In this document: one piece after another, positions 30,629 through 31,737 of the stretch | How positions within the stretch are numbered: position 1 is the first letter of the stretch | Layout: every line of letters begins with the position of its first letter | NCBI GenBank assembly: GCA_003024175.1 | Contig: MDYQ01000278.1 | Coordinates: 1-31,737, forward strand | Length of the DNA stretch: 31,737 nucleotides | From: Planoprotostelium fungivorum | Taxonomy: Eukaryota; Evosea; Variosea; Cavosteliida; Cavosteliaceae | Reading direction: 5' to 3' | Translations under genes and position numbers: made by a program | Notes under the pieces: model-generated | What the model was told of the DNA's origin: nothing | Seen by the model: only the letters and a program-made list of their open reading frames with translations | Databases searched by the model: none

Positions 30629-31737
30629 TTATTTCGGTATAGGCTTCAGAGGAGAGTTACCGCTTGGCCACAACTGCATAGAATGTTTGAAAGAGACGAT
30701 GTTGTCTATCCTTATGACTTGTTCCCCTCGGTCGTCCTTCTCATATTCTGAAATCCATTGATGAGAGTACCTCTCGACTGTCATCTTGGCTCGCGTCTGG
30801 GTGTGGAAGATGTGATGATGGAAGAATTCTCTCAATTCTTCCAATTTCAACTTTTGCAACTCTTCTACTTCTAATTCATCTGCAGATGTGTCATCAAGAT
30901 GTGATGATGGTGATGATGGTGATGATCGATGTCACCTCTAACGAAGAGATAGTCGTGAGTGTTGATCTCTCCCCACATCCTGGACGTCTCCTCTTCCAAT
31001 CTCTTTGTCTTCTCTCTCTTGAACGAAACGACAACGCTGACGACCTTGTTGAACTCTTCTTCGGTCAGATTATCTAACGTGGTCTGTGTGCAGTTTCAGT
31101 TCAATCCATTGCCGTTCGAAGGTGAAGGAACAGGCTCTTCACCTTGCAGAGTTGCAGACAAGCTTCTATTCTCTCTCCCAAATACTTTGGTGTGAATTTA
31201 GAAGATTGGACTTCTATCTTAAAGCCCTGCACATTCGAATGCGATCGACTGCCCGACCAGACGATGTAACCTGTCCACCATCAGCCTCCGAAATCATTTC
31301 AAGTATTTTATTGTCTCACCCAGTTGCTCTTTCGTTCTCAATTGGTCGTAGAACGTCGAATCGAATATCTGGTTCAGAACGTCCAGCAATGCGTCCTCCC
31401 TACGATTTTCCAGTCCAATCTGATAATAAACGTAGACAGCCGAGTTGCTCTCGTTGGGGTTGGGTATGGGAGAGCTGTAGACGTACTCCTTCCCTGTAGT
31501 TTGTCGACATTTTGAACGTGATAGGAGGGACGTGGTCTACGTTTTAGACGCTCACCTCTCTCTAATCGGACGATCCGATCTTCGTGGAATTCGGAATCGG
31601 ACATCGGAACTCCGGCGAAAATGTTCTGAATTTTCTGTGAATTTCTGTGGAAATGTCTCGCGGCTCACCTTGATCTCGTTCACGGTAGTTACGGCCTGCT
31701 CTTCCGTTATGTTACCGTGAGCGAGAGCTTCCAAGTG
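30629..31737 (-). CDS. Insulysin (insulin-degrading enzyme, M16), C-terminal part, runs off the window
   Basis: Six exons of the 3' end encode about 290 residues. They match the fourth domain of M16A peptidases: SAVYVYYQIGLENRRKDALL, STFYDQLRTKEQLGYIVWSG (the highly conserved LRTKEQLGY segment, split by an intron after GLN-LEU), VQGFKIEVQSSKFTPKYLG, LTEEEFNKVV and SRMWGEINTHDYLFVRDELE. The catalytic HxxEH lies in the N-terminal half, outside this window, so activity cannot be judged. Insulysins degrade small amyloidogenic peptides in cytosol, peroxisome or mitochondria. The family usually ends soon after this domain; here about 40 extra residues (EYEKDDRGEQ and more) follow, and the TAA stop lies inside AATAAA. 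The GHKL gene begins 18 nt further on. Confidence 0.9.

Noticed and set aside
1-31737. tRNA or rRNA genes and transposons
   Set aside because: I looked for tRNA A/B-box patterns, rRNA-like blocks, terminal inverted repeats and transposase or reverse-transcriptase motifs and saw none that hold up.

Overview
The window is a compact nuclear segment from a free-living eukaryotic microbe. Almost every gene is split by very short GT-AG introns, mostly 36-50 nt, and genes lie tens to a few hundred bases apart. I rebuilt the genes by joining reading frames across these introns, so exon borders are inferences unless a protein family confirms them. The gene mix suggests a protist, and an amoebozoan is my best guess: an amylase/glycogen-synthase fusion, a fused trehalose synthase/phosphatase, a zinc-cluster/PAS regulator, an IPT-domain factor and a fungal-like tungstate-binding-type protein. 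That guess is inference only. Nothing looks bacterial, viral or transposon-derived.

Layout. 70-6492 (+) is a very long GH13/GT5 fusion for alpha-glucan synthesis. 6690-7001 (+) is a small ubiquitin-fold protein with a Cys-rich tail. 7075-10159 (-) is an LRRC40-type leucine-rich-repeat protein with an added Ser/Thr-rich N-terminus. A divergent promoter of about 100 bp separates it from a molybdopterin synthase pair, MoaD (10264-10521) and MoaE (10537-11274), arranged as a dicistron. Next on + come a CMC4-like twin CX9C protein, a TIPIN/Swi3-like replication-fork protein, an IPT/TIG-domain putative transcription factor and a protein resembling the N-terminal half of OTUD6. 15535-16620 (-) is a TupA-type periplasmic-binding-fold protein.

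16621-18081 holds no convincing gene. 18082-18784 (+) is an unrecognised, probably nuclear protein. The rest is all on the minus strand: a zinc-cluster/PAS regulator (19210-20057), a TPS-TPP trehalose protein with a degenerate synthase site (20250-23312), an SDR ketoreductase (23570-24844), aminoacylase-1 (24953-26880), a GHKL-ATPase-like protein ending in an HExxH motif (27030-30610), and the 3' end of an insulysin gene (30629-31737, running off the window).

Functional themes are storage and stress carbohydrate (glucan synthase, trehalose), molybdenum/tungsten biology (MoaD, MoaE and, 4 kb away, a TupA-like protein), protein and peptide turnover (insulysin, aminoacylase), and gene control. 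Three genome-wide habits stand out. TAA stop codons often lie inside AATAAA. Introns at unrelated loci share short palindromes. Two neighbouring gene pairs are only 15 and 18 nt apart.
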